64,000 nt of DNA from Crossaster papposus. Taxonomy: Eukaryota > Echinodermata > Asteroidea > Velatida > Solasteridae. The stretch's first letter is position 1. Each line of letters begins with the position of its first letter. The notes under the pieces are model-generated. The model worked only from the letters and a program-made list of their open reading frames with translations. It did not search any database and was not told where the DNA came from. The stretch is taken from contig JBAIAA010000602.1 of NCBI GenBank assembly GCA_037893245.1, forward strand, positions 1 through 64,000. The letters run 5' to 3'. Shown here in pieces: positions 44,501-56,348 of this stretch. The translations under genes were made by a program, and so were the position numbers.

Positions 44501-47500
44501 TGGAAAATCCCAATCGACCCAATCCTATCGGCCTGACCTAATAGCTAAGCTTGATAGAATCCATGGTTTTCATAACCCCATCGACCCAATCCTACCGGCC
44601 TGACCTAATAGCTAAGCTGGATAGAATCCACGGTATTCATATAATAATAATAATTGGGGAGGCTAATCATCCTTACTCGCAGCTGGTGTGCTGAATTGCG
44701 AAGGATGCAAGTGACACCCAATGACTTTTCATGTGTCACGTCACATTAAAGAACCATTTTTTCAAAAGAACCTAAAAACAAATGTAAACATTGGTTTTTA
44801 TGTTGAGTATTTCCTAACGTTTCCAAAAATGTATAGTTTAGCAAATCTACACAAACGGTGAACGAAACTTTCAATATGTACATTATGAACCTTACTTGGA
44901 GGCAAAGGCTTTACACACAAGCCACCCAACCCAATCCTATCGGCTTGATCTGTTAGCTAAGCTTGATAGAATCCAAGGTATTATATTCCCATCGACCCAG
45001 TCCTATCGGCCTGACCTTAGCTAAGTTGGATAGAATCCAAGGTATTTATATTCCCATCGACCCAATCCTACCGGCCTGACCTAATAGCTAAGCTGGATAG
45101 AATCCATGGAAAATCCCAATCGACCCAATCCTATCGGCCTGACCTAATAGCTAAGCTTGATAGAATCCATGGTTTTCATAACCCCATCGACCCAATCCTA
45201 CCGGCCTGACCTAATAGCTAAGCTGGATAGAATCCACGGTATTCATATAATAATAATAATTGGGGAGGCTAATCATCCTTACTCGCAGCTGGTGTGCTGA
45301 ATTGCGAAGGATGCAAGTGACACCCAATGACTTTTCATGTGTCACGTCACATTAAAGAACCATTTTTTCAAAAGAACCTAAAAACAAATGTAAACATTGG
45401 TTTTTATGTTGAGTATTTCCTAACGTTTCCAAAAATGTATAGTTTAGCAAATCTACACAAACAGTGAACGAAACTTTCAATAGGTACATTATGAACCTTA
45501 CTTGGGGGCAAAGGCTTTACACACAAGCCACCCAACCCAATCCTATCGGCTTGATCTGTTAGCTAAGCTTGATAGAATCCAAGGTATTATATTCCCATCG
45601 ACCCAGTCCTATCGGCCTGACCTTAGCTAAGTTGGATAGAATCCAAGGTATTTATATTCCCATCGACCCAATCCTACCGGCCTGACCTAATAGCTAAGCT
45701 GGATAGAATCCATGGAAAATCCCAATCGACCCAATCCTATCGGCCTGACCTAATAGCTAAGCTTGATAGAATCCATGGTTTTCATAACCCCATCGACCCA
45801 ATCCTACCGGCCTGACCTAATAGCTAAGCTGGATAGAATCCACGGTATTCATATAATAATAATAATTGGGGAGGCTAATCATCCTTACTCGCAGCTGGTG
45901 TGCTGAATTGCGAAGGATGCAAGTGACACCCAATGACTTTTCATGTGTCACGTCACATTAAAGAACCATTTTTTCAAAAGAACCTAAAAACAAATGTAAA
46001 CATTGGTTTTTATGTTGAGTATTTCCTAACGTTTCCAAAAATGTATAGTTTAGCAAATCTACACAAACAGTGAACGAAACTTTCAATATGTACATTATGA
46101 ACCTTACTTGGAGGCAAAGGCTTTACACACAAGCCACCCAACCCAATCCTATCGGCTTGATCTGTTAGCTAAGCTTGATAGAATCCAAGGTATTATATTC
46201 CCATCGACCCAGTCCTATCGGCCTGACCTTAGCTAAGTTGGATAGAATCCAAGGTATTTATATTCCCATCGACCCAATCCTACCGGCCTGACCTAATAGC
46301 TAAGCTGGATAGAATCCATGGAAAATCCCAATCGACCCAATCCTATCGGCCTGACCTAATAGCTAAGCTTGATAGAATCCATGGTTTTCATAACCCCATC
46401 GACCCAATCCTACCGGCCTGACCTAATAGCTAAGCTGGATAGAATCCACGGTATTCATATAATAATAATAATTGGGGAGGCTAATCATCCTTACTCGCAG
46501 CTGGTGTGCTGAATTGCGAAGGATGCAAGTGACACCCAATGACTTTTCATGTGTCACGTCACATTAAAGAACCATTTTTTCCAAAGAACCTAAAAACAAA
46601 TGTAAACATTGGTTTTTATGTTGAGTATTTCCTAACGTTTCCAAAAATGTATAGTTTAGCAAATCTACACAAACAGTGAACGAAACTTTCAATATGTACA
46701 TTATGAACCTTACTTGGAGGCAAAGGCTTTACACACAAGCCACCCAACCCAATCCTATCGGCTTGATCTGTTAGCTAAGCTTGATAGAATCCAAGGTATT
46801 ATATTCCCATCGACCCAGTCCTATCGGCCTGACCTTAGCTAAGTTGGATAGAATCCAAGGTATTTATATTCCCATCGACCCAATCCTACCGGCCTGACCT
46901 AATAGCTAAGCTGGATAGAATCCATGGAAAATCCCAATCGACCCAATCCTATCGGCCTGACCTAATAGCTAAGCTTGATAGAATCCATGGTTTTCATAAC
47001 CCCATCGACCCAATCCTACCGGCCTGACCTAATAGCTAAGCTGGATAGAATCCACGGTATTCATATAATAATAATAATTGGGGAGGCTAATCATCCTTAC
47101 TCGCAGCTGGTGTGCTGAATTGCGAAGGATGCAAGTGACACCCAATGACTTTACATGTGTCACGTCACATTAAAGAACCATTTTTTCAAAAGAACCTAAA
47201 AACAAATGTAAACATTGGTTTTTATGTTGAGTATTTCCTAACGTTTCCAAAAATGTATAGTTTAGCAAATCTACACAAACAGTGATCGAAACTTTCAATA
47301 TGTACATTATGAACCTTACTTGGAGGCAAAGGCTTTACACACAAGCCACCCAACCCAATCCTATCGGCTTGATCTGTTAGCTAAGCTTGATAGAATCCAA
47401 GGTATTATATTCCCATCGACCCAGTCCTATCGGCCTGACCTTAGCTAAGTTGGATAGAATCCAAGGTATTTATATTCCCATCGACCCAATCCTACCGGCC

Positions 47501-50500
47501 TGACCTAATAGCTAAGCTGGATAGAATCCATGGAAAATCCCAATCGACCCAATCCTATCGGCCTGACCTAATAGCTAAGCTTGATAGAATCCATGGTTTT
47601 CATAACCCCATCGACCCAATCCTACCGGCCTGACCTAATAGCTAAGCTGGATAGAATCCACGGTATTCATATAATAATAATAATTGGGAAGGCTAATCAT
47701 CCTTACTCGCAGCTGGTGTGCTGAATTGCGAAGGATGCAAGTGACACCCAATGACTTTTCATGTGTCACGTCACATTAAAGAACCATTTTTTCAAAAGAA
47801 CCTAAAAACAAATGTAAACATTGGTTTTTATGTTGAGTATTTCCTAACGTTTCCAAAAATGTATAGTTTAGCAAATCTACACAAACAGTGAACGAAACTT
47901 TCAATATGTACATTATGAACCTTACTTGGGGGCAAAGGCTTTACACACAAGCCACCCAACCCAATCCTATCGGCTTGATCTGTTAGCTAAGCTTGATAGA
48001 ATCCAAGGTATTATATTCCCATCGACCCAGTCCTATCGGCCTGACCTTAGCTAAGTTGGATAGAATCCAAGGTATTTATATTCCCATCGACCCAATCCTA
48101 CCGGCCTGACCTAATAGCTAAGCTGGATAGAATCCATGGAAAATCCCAATCGACCCAATCCTATCGGCCTGACCTAATAGCTAAGCTTGATAGAATCCAT
48201 GGTTTTCATAACCCCATCGACCCAATCCTACCGGCCTGACCTAATAGCTAAGCTGGATAGAATCCACGGTATTCATATAATAATAATAATTGGGGAGGCT
48301 AATCATCCTTACTCGCAGCTGGTGTGCTGAATTGCGAAGGATGCAAGTGACACCCAATGACTTTTCATGTGTCACGTCACATTAAAGAACCATTTTTTCA
48401 AAAGAACCTAAAAACAAATGTAAACATTGGTTTTTATGTTGAGTATTTCCTAACGTTTCCAAAAATGTATAGTTTAGCAAATCTACACAAACAGTGAACG
48501 AAACTTTCAATAGGTACATTATGAACCTTACTTGGGGGCAAAGGCTTTACACACAAGCCACCCAACCCAATCCTATCGGCTTGATCTGTTAGCTAAGCTT
48601 GATAGAATCCAAGGTATTATATTCCCATCGACCCAGTCCTATCGGCCTGACCTTAGCTAAGTTGGATAGAATCCAAGGTATTTATATTCCCATCGACCCA
48701 ATCCTACCGGCCTGACCTAATAGCTAAGCTGGATAGAATCCATGGAAAATCCCAATCGACCCAATCCTATCGGCCTGACCTAATAGCTAAGCTTGATAGA
48801 ATCCATGGTTTTCATAACCCCATCGACCCAATCCTACCGGCCTGACCTAATAGCTAAGCTGGATAGAATCCACGGTATTCATATAATAATAATAATTGGG
48901 GAGGCTAATCATCCTTACTCGCAGCTGGTGTGCTGAATTGCGAAGGATGCAAGTGACACCCAATGACTTTTCATGTGTCACGTCACATTAAAGAACCATT
49001 TTTTCAAAAGAACCTAAAAACAAATGTAAACATTGGTTTTTATGTTGAGTATTTCCTAACGTTTCCAAAAATGTATAGTTTAGCAAATCTACACAAACAG
49101 TGAAAGAAACTTTCAATATGTACATTATGAACCTTACTTGGAGGCAAAGGCTTTACACACAAGCCACCCAACCCAATCCTATCGGCTTGATCTGTTAGCT
49201 AAGCTTGATAGAATCCAAGGTATTATATTCCCATCGACCCAGTCCTATCGGCCTGACCTTAGCTAAGTTGGATAGAATCCAAGGTATTTATATTCCCATC
49301 GACCCAATCCTACCGGCCTGACCTAATAGCTAAGCTGGATAGAATCCATGGAAAATCCCAATCGACCCAATCCTATCGGCCTGACCTAATAGCTAAGCTT
49401 GATAGAATCCATGGTTTTCATAACCCCATCGACCCAATTCTACCGGCCTGACCTAATAGCTAAGCTGGATAGAATCCACGGTATTCATATAATAATAATA
49501 ATTGGGGAGGCTAATCATCCTTACTCGCAGCTGGTGTGCTGAATTGCGAAGGATGCAAGTGACACCCAATGACTTTTCATGTGTCACGTCACATTAAAGA
49601 ACCATTTTTTCAAAAGAACCTAAAAACAAATGTAAACATTGGTTTTTATGTTGAGTATTTCCTAACGTTTCCAAAAATGTATAGTTTAGCAAATCTACAC
49701 AAACAGTGAACGAAACTTTCAATATGTACATTATGAACCTTACTTGGAGGCAAAGGCTTTACACACAAGCCACCCAACCCAATCCTATCGGCTTGATCTG
49801 TTAGCTAAGCTTGATAGAATCCAAGGTATTATATTCCCATCGACCCAGTCCTATCGGCCTGACCTTAGCTAAGTTGGATAGAATCCAAGGTATTTATATT
49901 CCCATCGACCCAATCCTACCGGCCTGACCTAATAGCTAAGCTGGATAGAATCCATGGAAAATCCCAATCGACCCAATCCTATCGGCCTGACCTAATAGCT
50001 AAGCTTGATAGAATCCATGGTTTTCATAACCCCATCGACCCAATCCTACCGGCCTGACCTAATAGCTAAGCTGGATAGAATCCACGGTATTCATATAATA
50101 ATAATAATTGGGGAGGCTAATCATCCTTACTCGCAGCTGGTGTGCTGAATTGCGAAGGATGCAAGTGACACCCAATGACTTTTCATGTGTCACGTCACAT
50201 TAAAGAACCATTTTTTCAAAAGAACCTAAAAACAAATGTAAACATTGGTTTTTATGTCGAGTATTTCCTAACGTTTCCAAAAATGTATAGTTTAGCAAAT
50301 CTACACAAACAGTGAACGACACTTTCAATATGTACATTATGAACCTGACTTGGAGGCAAGGGCTTTACACACAAGAAACCCAACCCAATTCTATCGGCTT
50401 GATCTGTTAGCTAAGCTTGATAGAATCCAAGGTATTTATATTCCCATCGACCCAATCCTACCGGCCTGACCTAATAGCTAAGCTGGATAGAATCCAAGGT

Positions 50501-51487
50501 ATATCCCAATCGACCCAATCCTATCGGCCTGAGCTAATAGCTAAGCTGACTAGAATCAACGGTTTTCATAACCCCATTGACCCAATCCTATCGGCCTGAC
50601 CTTAGCTAAGCTGGATAGAATCCAAGGTATTCATATTCCAATCGACCCAATCCTACCGGCCTGACCTAATAGCTAAGCTGGATAGAATCCAAGGTATATC
50701 CCAATCGACCCAATCCTATCGGCCTGAGCTAATAGCTAAGCTGACTAGAATCAACGGTATTCATAACCCCATTGACCCAATCCTATCGGCCTGACCTAAT
50801 AGCTAAGCTTGATATAATCCAATGTATTCATAACCCCATCGACCCAATCCTACCGGCCTGACCTAATAGCTAAGCTGGATAGAATACACGGTATTCATAT
50901 AATAATAATAATTGGGGAGGCTAATCATCCTTACTCGCAGCTGGTGTGCTGAATTGCGAAGGATGCAAGTGACACCCAATGACTTTTCATGTGTCACGTC
51001 ACATTAAAGAACCATTTTTTCAAAAGAACCTAAAAACAAATGTAAACATTGGTTTTTATGTTGAGTATTTCCTAACGTTTCCAAAAATGTATAGTTTAGC
51101 AAATCTACACAAACAGTGAACGAAACTTTCAATATGTACATTATGAACCTGACTTGGAGGCAAGGGCTTTACACACAAGAAACCCAACCCAATTCTATCG
51201 GCTTGATCTGTTAGCTAAGCTTGATAGAATCCAAGGTATTATATTCCCATCGACCCAGTCCTATCGGCCTGACCTTAGCTAAGCTGGATAGAATCCAAGG
51301 TATTCATATTCCCATCGACCCAATCCTACCGGCCTGACCTAATAGCTAAGCTGGATAGAATCCAAGGTATATCCCAATCGACCCAATCCTATCGGCCTGA
51401 GCTAATAGCTAAGCTGACTAGAATCAACGGTATTCATAACCCCATTGACCCAATCCTATCGGCCTGACCTAATAGCTAAGCTTGATA

Positions 51488-51523
51488 GGATTGGGTCGAT
51501 GGGGTTATGAAAACCATGGATTC
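51488..51523 (-). repeat. 36-bp micro-inversion inside a subrepeat
   Basis: After 'agctaagcttgata' the expected subrepeat junction is replaced by its exact reverse complement, which begins 'ggattgggtcgatgggg' and ends 'aaaccatggattc'. Normal order then resumes at 'taacggcctgacc', with one substitution. No bases are gained or lost, so this is a clean inversion in place. Confidence 0.92.
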
Positions 51524-52803
51524 TAACGGCCTGACCTAATAGCTAAGCTGGATAGAATCCACGGTATTCATATAATAATAATAATTGGGGAGGCTAATCA
51601 TCCTTACTCGCAGCTGGTGTGCTGAATTGCGAAGGATGCAAGTGACACCCAATGACTTTTCATGTGTCACGTCACATTAAAGAACCATTTTTTCAAAAGA
51701 ACCTAAAAACAAATGTAAACATTGGTTTTTATGTTGAGTATTTCCTAACTTTTCCGAAAATGTATAGTTTAGCAAATCTACACAAACAGTGAACGACACT
51801 TTCAATATGCACATTATGAACCTGACTTGGAGGCAAAGGCTTTACACACAAGCAACCCAACCCAATCCTATCGGCTTGATCTGTTAGCTAAGCTTGATAG
51901 AATCCAAGGTATTATATTCCCATCGACCCAGTCTTATCGGCCTGACCTTAGCTAAGCTGGATAGAATCCAAGGTATTCATATTCCCATCGACCCAATCCT
52001 ACCGGCCTGACCAAATAGCTAAGCTGGATAGAATCCACGGTATTCATATAATAATAATAATTGGGGAGGCTAATCATCGTTACTCGCAGCTGGTGTGCTG
52101 AATTGCGAAGGATGCAAGTGACACCCAATGACTTTTCATGTGTCACGTCACATTAAAGAACCATGTTTTTCAAAAGAACCTAAAAACAAATGTAAACATT
52201 GGTTTTTATGTTGAGTATTTCCTAACGTTGCAAAAAATGTATAGTTTAGCAAATCTACACAAACGGTGAACGAAACTTTCAATATGTACATTATGAACCT
52301 GACTTGGAGGCAAGCGCTTTACACACAAGCCAACCAACCCAATCCTATCGGCTTGATCTGTTAGCTAAGCTTGATAGAATCCAAGGTATTATATTCCCAT
52401 CAACCCAGTCCTATCGGCCTGACCTTAGCTAAGCTGGATAGATTCCAAGGTATTCATATTCCCATTGACCCAATCCTACCGGCCTGACCTAATAGCTAAG
52501 CTGGATAAAATCCACGGTATTCATATAATAATAATAATTGGGGAGGCTAATCATCCTTACTCGCAGCTGGTGTGCTGAATTGCGAAGGATGCAAGTGACA
52601 CCCAATGACTTTTCATGTGTCACGTGACATTAAAGAACCATTTTTTCAAAAGAACCTAAAAACAAATGTAAACATTGGTTTTTATGTCGAGTATTTCCTA
52701 ACTTTTCCAAAAATGTATAGTTTAGCAAATCTACACAAACAGTGAACGACACTTTCAATATGTACATTATGAACCTGACTTAGAGGCAAGCGCTTTACAC
52801 ACA

Positions 52804-52834
52804 GATCAAGCCGATAGGATTGGGTTGGGTGGCT
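52804..52834 (-). repeat. 31-bp micro-inversion at the first subrepeat
   Basis: Normal copies read 'ttacacacaagccaccc' through 'ggcttgatctgttagc'. Here the text between 'acaca' and 'tgttagc' is reverse-complemented, beginning 'gatcaagccgatagg' and ending 'gggttgggtggct'. The joins are exact, and the short flanks ACA and TGT are inverted repeats of each other. This is the second such event within about 1.3 kb, and both lie in the decayed edge. Confidence 0.92.
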
Positions 52835-53745
52835 TGTTAGCTAAGCTGGATAGAATCCAAGGTATTATATTCCCATCGACCCAGTCCTATCGGCCTGACC
52901 TTAGCTAAGCTGGATAGAATCCAAGGTATTCATATTTCAATCGACCCAATCCTACCGGCCTGACCTAATAGCTAAGCTGGATAGAATCCAAGGTATATCC
53001 CAATCGACCCAATCCTATCGGCCTGAGCTAATAGCTAAGCTGACTAGAATCAACGGTATTCATAACCCCATTGATCCAATCCTATCGGCCTGACCTAATA
53101 GCTAAGCTTGATAGAATCCATGGTTTTCATAACCTCATCGACCCAATCCTACCGGCCTGACCTAATAGCTAAGCTGGATAGAATACACGGTATTCATATA
53201 ATAATAATAATTGGGGAGGCTAATCATCCTTACTCGCAGCTGGTGTGCTGAATTGCGAAGGATGCAAGTGACACCCAATGACTTTTTATGTGTCACGTCA
53301 CATTAAAGAACCATTTTTTTCAAAAGAACCTAAAAACAAATGTAAACATTGGTTTTTATGTTGAGTATTTCCTAACGTTTCCAAAAATGTATAGTTTAGC
53401 AAATCTACACAAACAGTGAACGAAACTTTCAATATGTACATTATGAACCTGACTTGGAGGCAAGGGTTTTACACACAAGCCACCCAACCGAATCCTATCG
53501 GCTTGATCTGTTAGCTAAGCTTGATAGAATCCAAGGTATTATATTCCCATCGACCCAGTCCTATCGGCCTGACCTTAGCTAAGCTGGATAGAATCCAAGG
53601 TATTCATATTCCCATCGACCCAATCCTACCGGCGTGACCTAATAGCTAAGCTAGATAGAATCCAAGGTATATCCCAATCGACCCAATCCTATCGGCCTGA
53701 CCTTAGCTAAGCTGGATAGAATCAACGGTATTCATAACCCCATTG

Positions 53746-53990
53746 ACCAAATAACCTAAAAACAAATGTAAACATTGGTTTTCATGTTGAGTATTTCCTA
53801 ACGTTTCCAAAAATGTATAGTTTAGCAAATCTACACAAACATTGAACGAAACTTTCAATATGTACATTATGAACCTGACTAAGAGGCAAGCGCTTTACAC
53901 ACAAGCCACCCAACCCAATCCTATCGGCTTGATCTGTTAGCTGAGCTTGATAGAATCCAAGGTATTCTTATTCCAATCGACCCAAGTCAT
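53746..53990 (+). repeat. Terminal truncated satellite copy
   Basis: The preceding monomer breaks off after 'cataaccccattgacc' near 53748. The sequence then jumps to the middle of another monomer ('aacctaaaaacaaatg') and runs through one subrepeat to about 53990 ('ttccaatcgaccca'). After this no satellite similarity is visible. This is the physical right boundary of the array. Confidence 0.85.
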
Positions 53991-54130
53991 TCAGTCGTAA
54001 AGTCAAGTCACTCTTATTTCATTATTCAAATGAACTTGTGACAAAACAATTCAGAGATGAAACTTCAGATATCAATCGGAAATTTAAAGCAGGAATTAAA
54101 AAAAAAAAATTTGCTGTATTTTATTGCAGA

Positions 54131-54246
54131 GATCAAGAAAAGAAACCTGTCTCCCATCACAAGATGAGAAGAGCTAAATCATTGGAAGTGTTTTCCGTCG
54201 AAACACTCTTTGAAGACCTCGGGATTGACTCCGACACTGTTCATAA
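54131..54246 (+). CDS. Possible exon of the downstream gene, unconfirmed
   Basis: A good acceptor context ('gctgtattttattgcag') precedes an open stretch translating as DQEKKPVSHHKMRRAKSLEV then FSVETLFEDLGIDSDTVHK. It is charged and looks like protein rather than random sequence. A donor-like 'cataa|gtgaag' follows, but this would leave phase 2, whereas the next good exon (55323) begins in phase 0. Either a small exon lies between them, or the frame simply ends at the TGA at 54248 as the last exon of another gene. In the second case the AATAAA at 54888-54893 could serve as its polyadenylation signal. I do not recognise the protein. The open frame extends upstream to an ATG at 54038, but that part holds an A-run and is more likely intron. 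Confidence 0.4.
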
Positions 54247-54330
54247 GTGAAGACCAAGCCTGGAATTTGACCCCAAACTTGTAAGTTCATAGACAAGTTA
54301 TTCTTTAGTCCCGCACAAAAAATTGCTTAA

Positions 54331-54631
54331 CCCTAACCCTCCAGGGTATTTTGGCTAGACAGCCTCCTACACGCAGCAAATTGCAGCAAAGGTCCAAATA
54401 ACATGGTAGTTACAGTGCAGAAACATCCATCAGGTCAAAAATCTTAAGGTCAAAATGCCCTAGAGTCACTGGTCACTGAACGCAGCCGATTCATCATTGG
54501 CATTGTTCAATGGGGACTAGCTCTCAATAGTCTTAGACTGTGGTATTAATACACTGTCGACAGCAGAATGTATCAAAGTGCACTAGATTTTATTTTTTTG
54601 ATGCATTGTGCTGCGTGTAGCAGGGATAGGG
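54331..54631. mobile_element. piggyBac-like MITE with TTAA target duplication
   Basis: TTAA flanks the element on both sides (54327-54330 and 54632-54635). The termini are inverted: the left starts CCCTAACCCTCC and the right, read on the minus strand, starts CCCTATCCCTGC. A second inverted pair, TACACGCAGCA, lies at 54368-54378 and again near the right end ('tgctgcgtgtag', 54609-54620). TTAA duplication with CCCT termini is the known signature of piggyBac superfamily elements. At 301 bp with no open frame, this would be a non-autonomous copy. The CCCTAACCCT end resembles a telomere repeat but is better explained as the transposon terminus. Confidence 0.72.
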
Positions 54632-55322
54632 TTAAGCAGAAAAAAACTTGCTTAGTAAAAACCAACTTACCAGCCACAACTCTACATGATGTATATTGTT
54701 TGTTATTTTGCATTTTGTTTGTTTGTTGATTGGTATTTGTTGTTAGCTTGCATACATGTAACAGTTACATGGAATTTTGGCTAGTAATTTGATTTTAGAA
54801 ATAAGCAAGGTTTTTGGTGCTTCAGCAGCTCGATGAAATCGGCCTCTGGTCTTAGAAAATTCATAAAACATATTGGAAATTATATAAAATAAAGGAATTG
54901 GTTTTTGTTATACATGTAGTTAAATATATTTGTACACAGTTTCCATTTTTTCAAATTTATTTTTTAAACTAATATCCGTTGCCAACATTTGTTGTAGGTG
55001 AAGATCTTATAATTATTTGCATTTAGAAATTACTGTCACTCAAGTGATTTTGACGTTACAAAACATTTCCTGTAAAATTCACTGGAATTAAAATGTGTTT
55101 ATTTTTCACGAATTCACAGCACGAAAACTCTGAATCACCTGATGTCACAAATTCGCTTTCGCACCGAATATGAAGCGAATATGAATTAGGAAAAAAGGGC
55201 CAAAGGAGTAATTTTTATTTGTTGACAATTGTTGACAGTAGATTGTCCCAAAGTCAGAAGGGCCAATATCCACTGTAAAAGTATGTCGTCATAACATCAG
55301 CCGTCACTGACTTCCTCCGCAG
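54632..55322. other. Non-coding stretch before the first firm exon
   Basis: AT-rich sequence with no open frame I can support. It contains AATAAA at 54888-54893, a 'tgtttgtttgttgattgg' T/G run near 54715-54735, and an acceptor tract 'ttcctccgcag' ending at 55322. Nothing else is recognised. It is probably intron, or 3' flank plus intron if the preceding open stretch belongs to a separate gene. Confidence 0.6.
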
Positions 55323-55484
55323 CTAGAGAAACCAAAGACGACCGAAGATGATGTCTCCAAATCCAAGGACTCCCGAGAGTACTTCCAGCAGGATCTAAAG
55401 ATGCTGTCCAGCTATCGATCAGCTAGAGAGGAAGGGAAGGAGGAGCAGTTAGCTGAGGAGGAAGACCTACCGCCTCTCTTACAG
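55323..55484 (+). CDS. Exon of unidentified coiled-coil-like protein (residues 1-54 of visible part)
   Basis: Acceptor 'ttcctccgcag' and donor 'ttacag|gtaagg' bound 162 bases, 54 codons, phase 0 at both ends. The translation starts LEKPKTTEDDVSKSKDSREY and continues FQQDLKMLSSYRSAREEGKE, ending in an acidic EEEDLPPLLQ. It is rich in Glu and Lys and likely helical. It joins in frame to the exon at 56349. I do not recognise the family; the composition and coiled-coil character suggest a cytoskeletal or ciliary scaffold, which is inference only. The gene's 5' end is not resolved. Confidence 0.8.
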
Positions 55485-56348
55485 GTAAGGGTGGGGTCAA
55501 ATTTGATAGCGCAACTGCAGCTGAAAATCAAACCCCCATACTCTACATCTGTATTTCACCCCTACTCCTCACCTCCATTCCCCACTAGGTAGATACCGGC
55601 AGTATATCAGTTTTCCTTGTTATTGTAACGAAACCCACTTGGGATCCGCCAGTGGACAACCAAACTCACAACAACAATGAACGATGAAACAAATTCTACT
55701 TCTTAAAGCCACGTCTTTTGGTTTTTAATTATTATATACAATTTAGGCAGTATGAATTCAGTTTGAGCAGCAATGAAAACAAATATATAATTGCGTGGCA
55801 TGTTATCCATGCTGGATAACACGCAAAGCCCCTCCAAAATGAATACAACCTAACGCTACTAAAAACTTATACAATCCTACAATACAATAAACAAGTACGG
55901 CTGAAAAGGGGGGCATGGGCACATAACTGCATGTAAATTAAACTTACATGTACGACACATGAGGCCGGCAACCAAAGACGAAATAAAATCTAAAACTCAG
56001 AGAGACACAGCTAGCTTTACCTTACATACGCACTGTGGACATTCCTTTGTCTTCGTGTAGTTAACAAACTTTGACTAAATACTCATTTTTCTCGCTTCCC
56101 CAAAACAAATTTACCCTCAAATTTGGATTATGGGCCTCTCAGCTGTCCCTTCTATCTTTTCTATATATAACCCTAACCCGTTTTTCCTCTAGCGCCCTTT
56201 TTCGGAAACTGAAAAACAGATTGTGGACGTGTGCAAGTCCACACACCGTAACCTCTTCCCGCATCGTGTGGACCTATATTGTTCGGAGGTCCACAGTGCG
56301 TATGCAAGACTAACTCATACACACACGTGTCTCTCCTACAGCACCTAG
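55485..56348. other. Intron with a 16-bp perfect inverted repeat
   Basis: The intron is bounded by GT at 55485 and AG at 56347-56348. It contains the perfect inverted pair 'catacgcactgtggac' (56025-56040) and 'gtccacagtgcgtatg' (56289-56304), with 248 bases between. Inside lie a TATATATAA word near 56161 and several further GTCCACA/TGTGGAC words. This resembles an inserted element or foldback, but I cannot place its outer ends or family. Open frames here (80 codons or fewer) are taken as chance. Confidence 0.6.

Larger units (their letters stand above)
1..53990. repeat. Satellite DNA array, 606-bp monomer, ~89 copies
   Basis: Head-to-tail array. Using the 'tgacttttcatgtgtc' word as the phase mark, monomers start at 1, 607, 1406, 2010, 2616, 3222 and so on every 606 bases through 49570. 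Each monomer holds, in order, a GTGACAC/GTGTCAC dyad around the phase mark, an AT-rich non-repeated stretch, five 63-67 bp subrepeats, a short (ATA)n run and a GC-richer 'cttactcgcagctggtg' segment. Interior copies differ by only a few bases each; copies after about 50.2 kb are diverged. Indel-bearing monomers include those at 13 kb (+6), 18 kb (+3), 20 kb (+2), 21.4 kb (-67), 26 kb (+7), and 28.6 and 32.1 kb (-130). The array continues to the left edge, so its full size is unknown. The only open frames are 60-64 codons and arise from single-base monomer variants, so no coding role is supported. Confidence 0.98.
50176..53990 (+). repeat. Diverged right edge of the satellite array
   Basis: Monomer starts at 50176, 50990, 51653, 52129, 52606 and 53279 give lengths of 814, 663, 476, 477 and 673, against 606 in the interior. 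Edge copies share variants that are rare or absent inside, such as 'gaacctgacttggagg', 'acaagaaacccaaccc', 'agctgactagaatcaacgg' and 'ggtatatcccaatcg'. The first of these has eight subrepeats. Loss of homogeneity at the end of a tandem array is expected because edge copies take part in fewer exchanges. The edge abuts gene-bearing DNA. Confidence 0.93.

Noticed and set aside
50417-50599. Repeating peptide TQSYRPDLIAKL in diverged edge copies
   Set aside because: A by-product of the 63-bp subrepeat being a multiple of three; frames are not kept from copy to copy.
51952-52146. 64-codon minus-strand frame at the array edge
   Set aside because: Runs through satellite sequence and is explained by a degenerate monomer.
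1-53990. CRISPR-like regular repeats
   Set aside because: Repeats are long, contiguous and without unique spacers; a satellite, not a CRISPR array.
54327-54342. Telomere-like TTAACCCTAACCCT
   Set aside because: Only two repeats, with a matching inverted end 300 bp away and TTAA flanks; better read as a transposon terminus.
55620-56340. Possible inserted retroelement end in the intron (TGTAACG start, TATA-like word)
   Set aside because: No matching second end or target duplication could be found; only the inverted repeat is reported.
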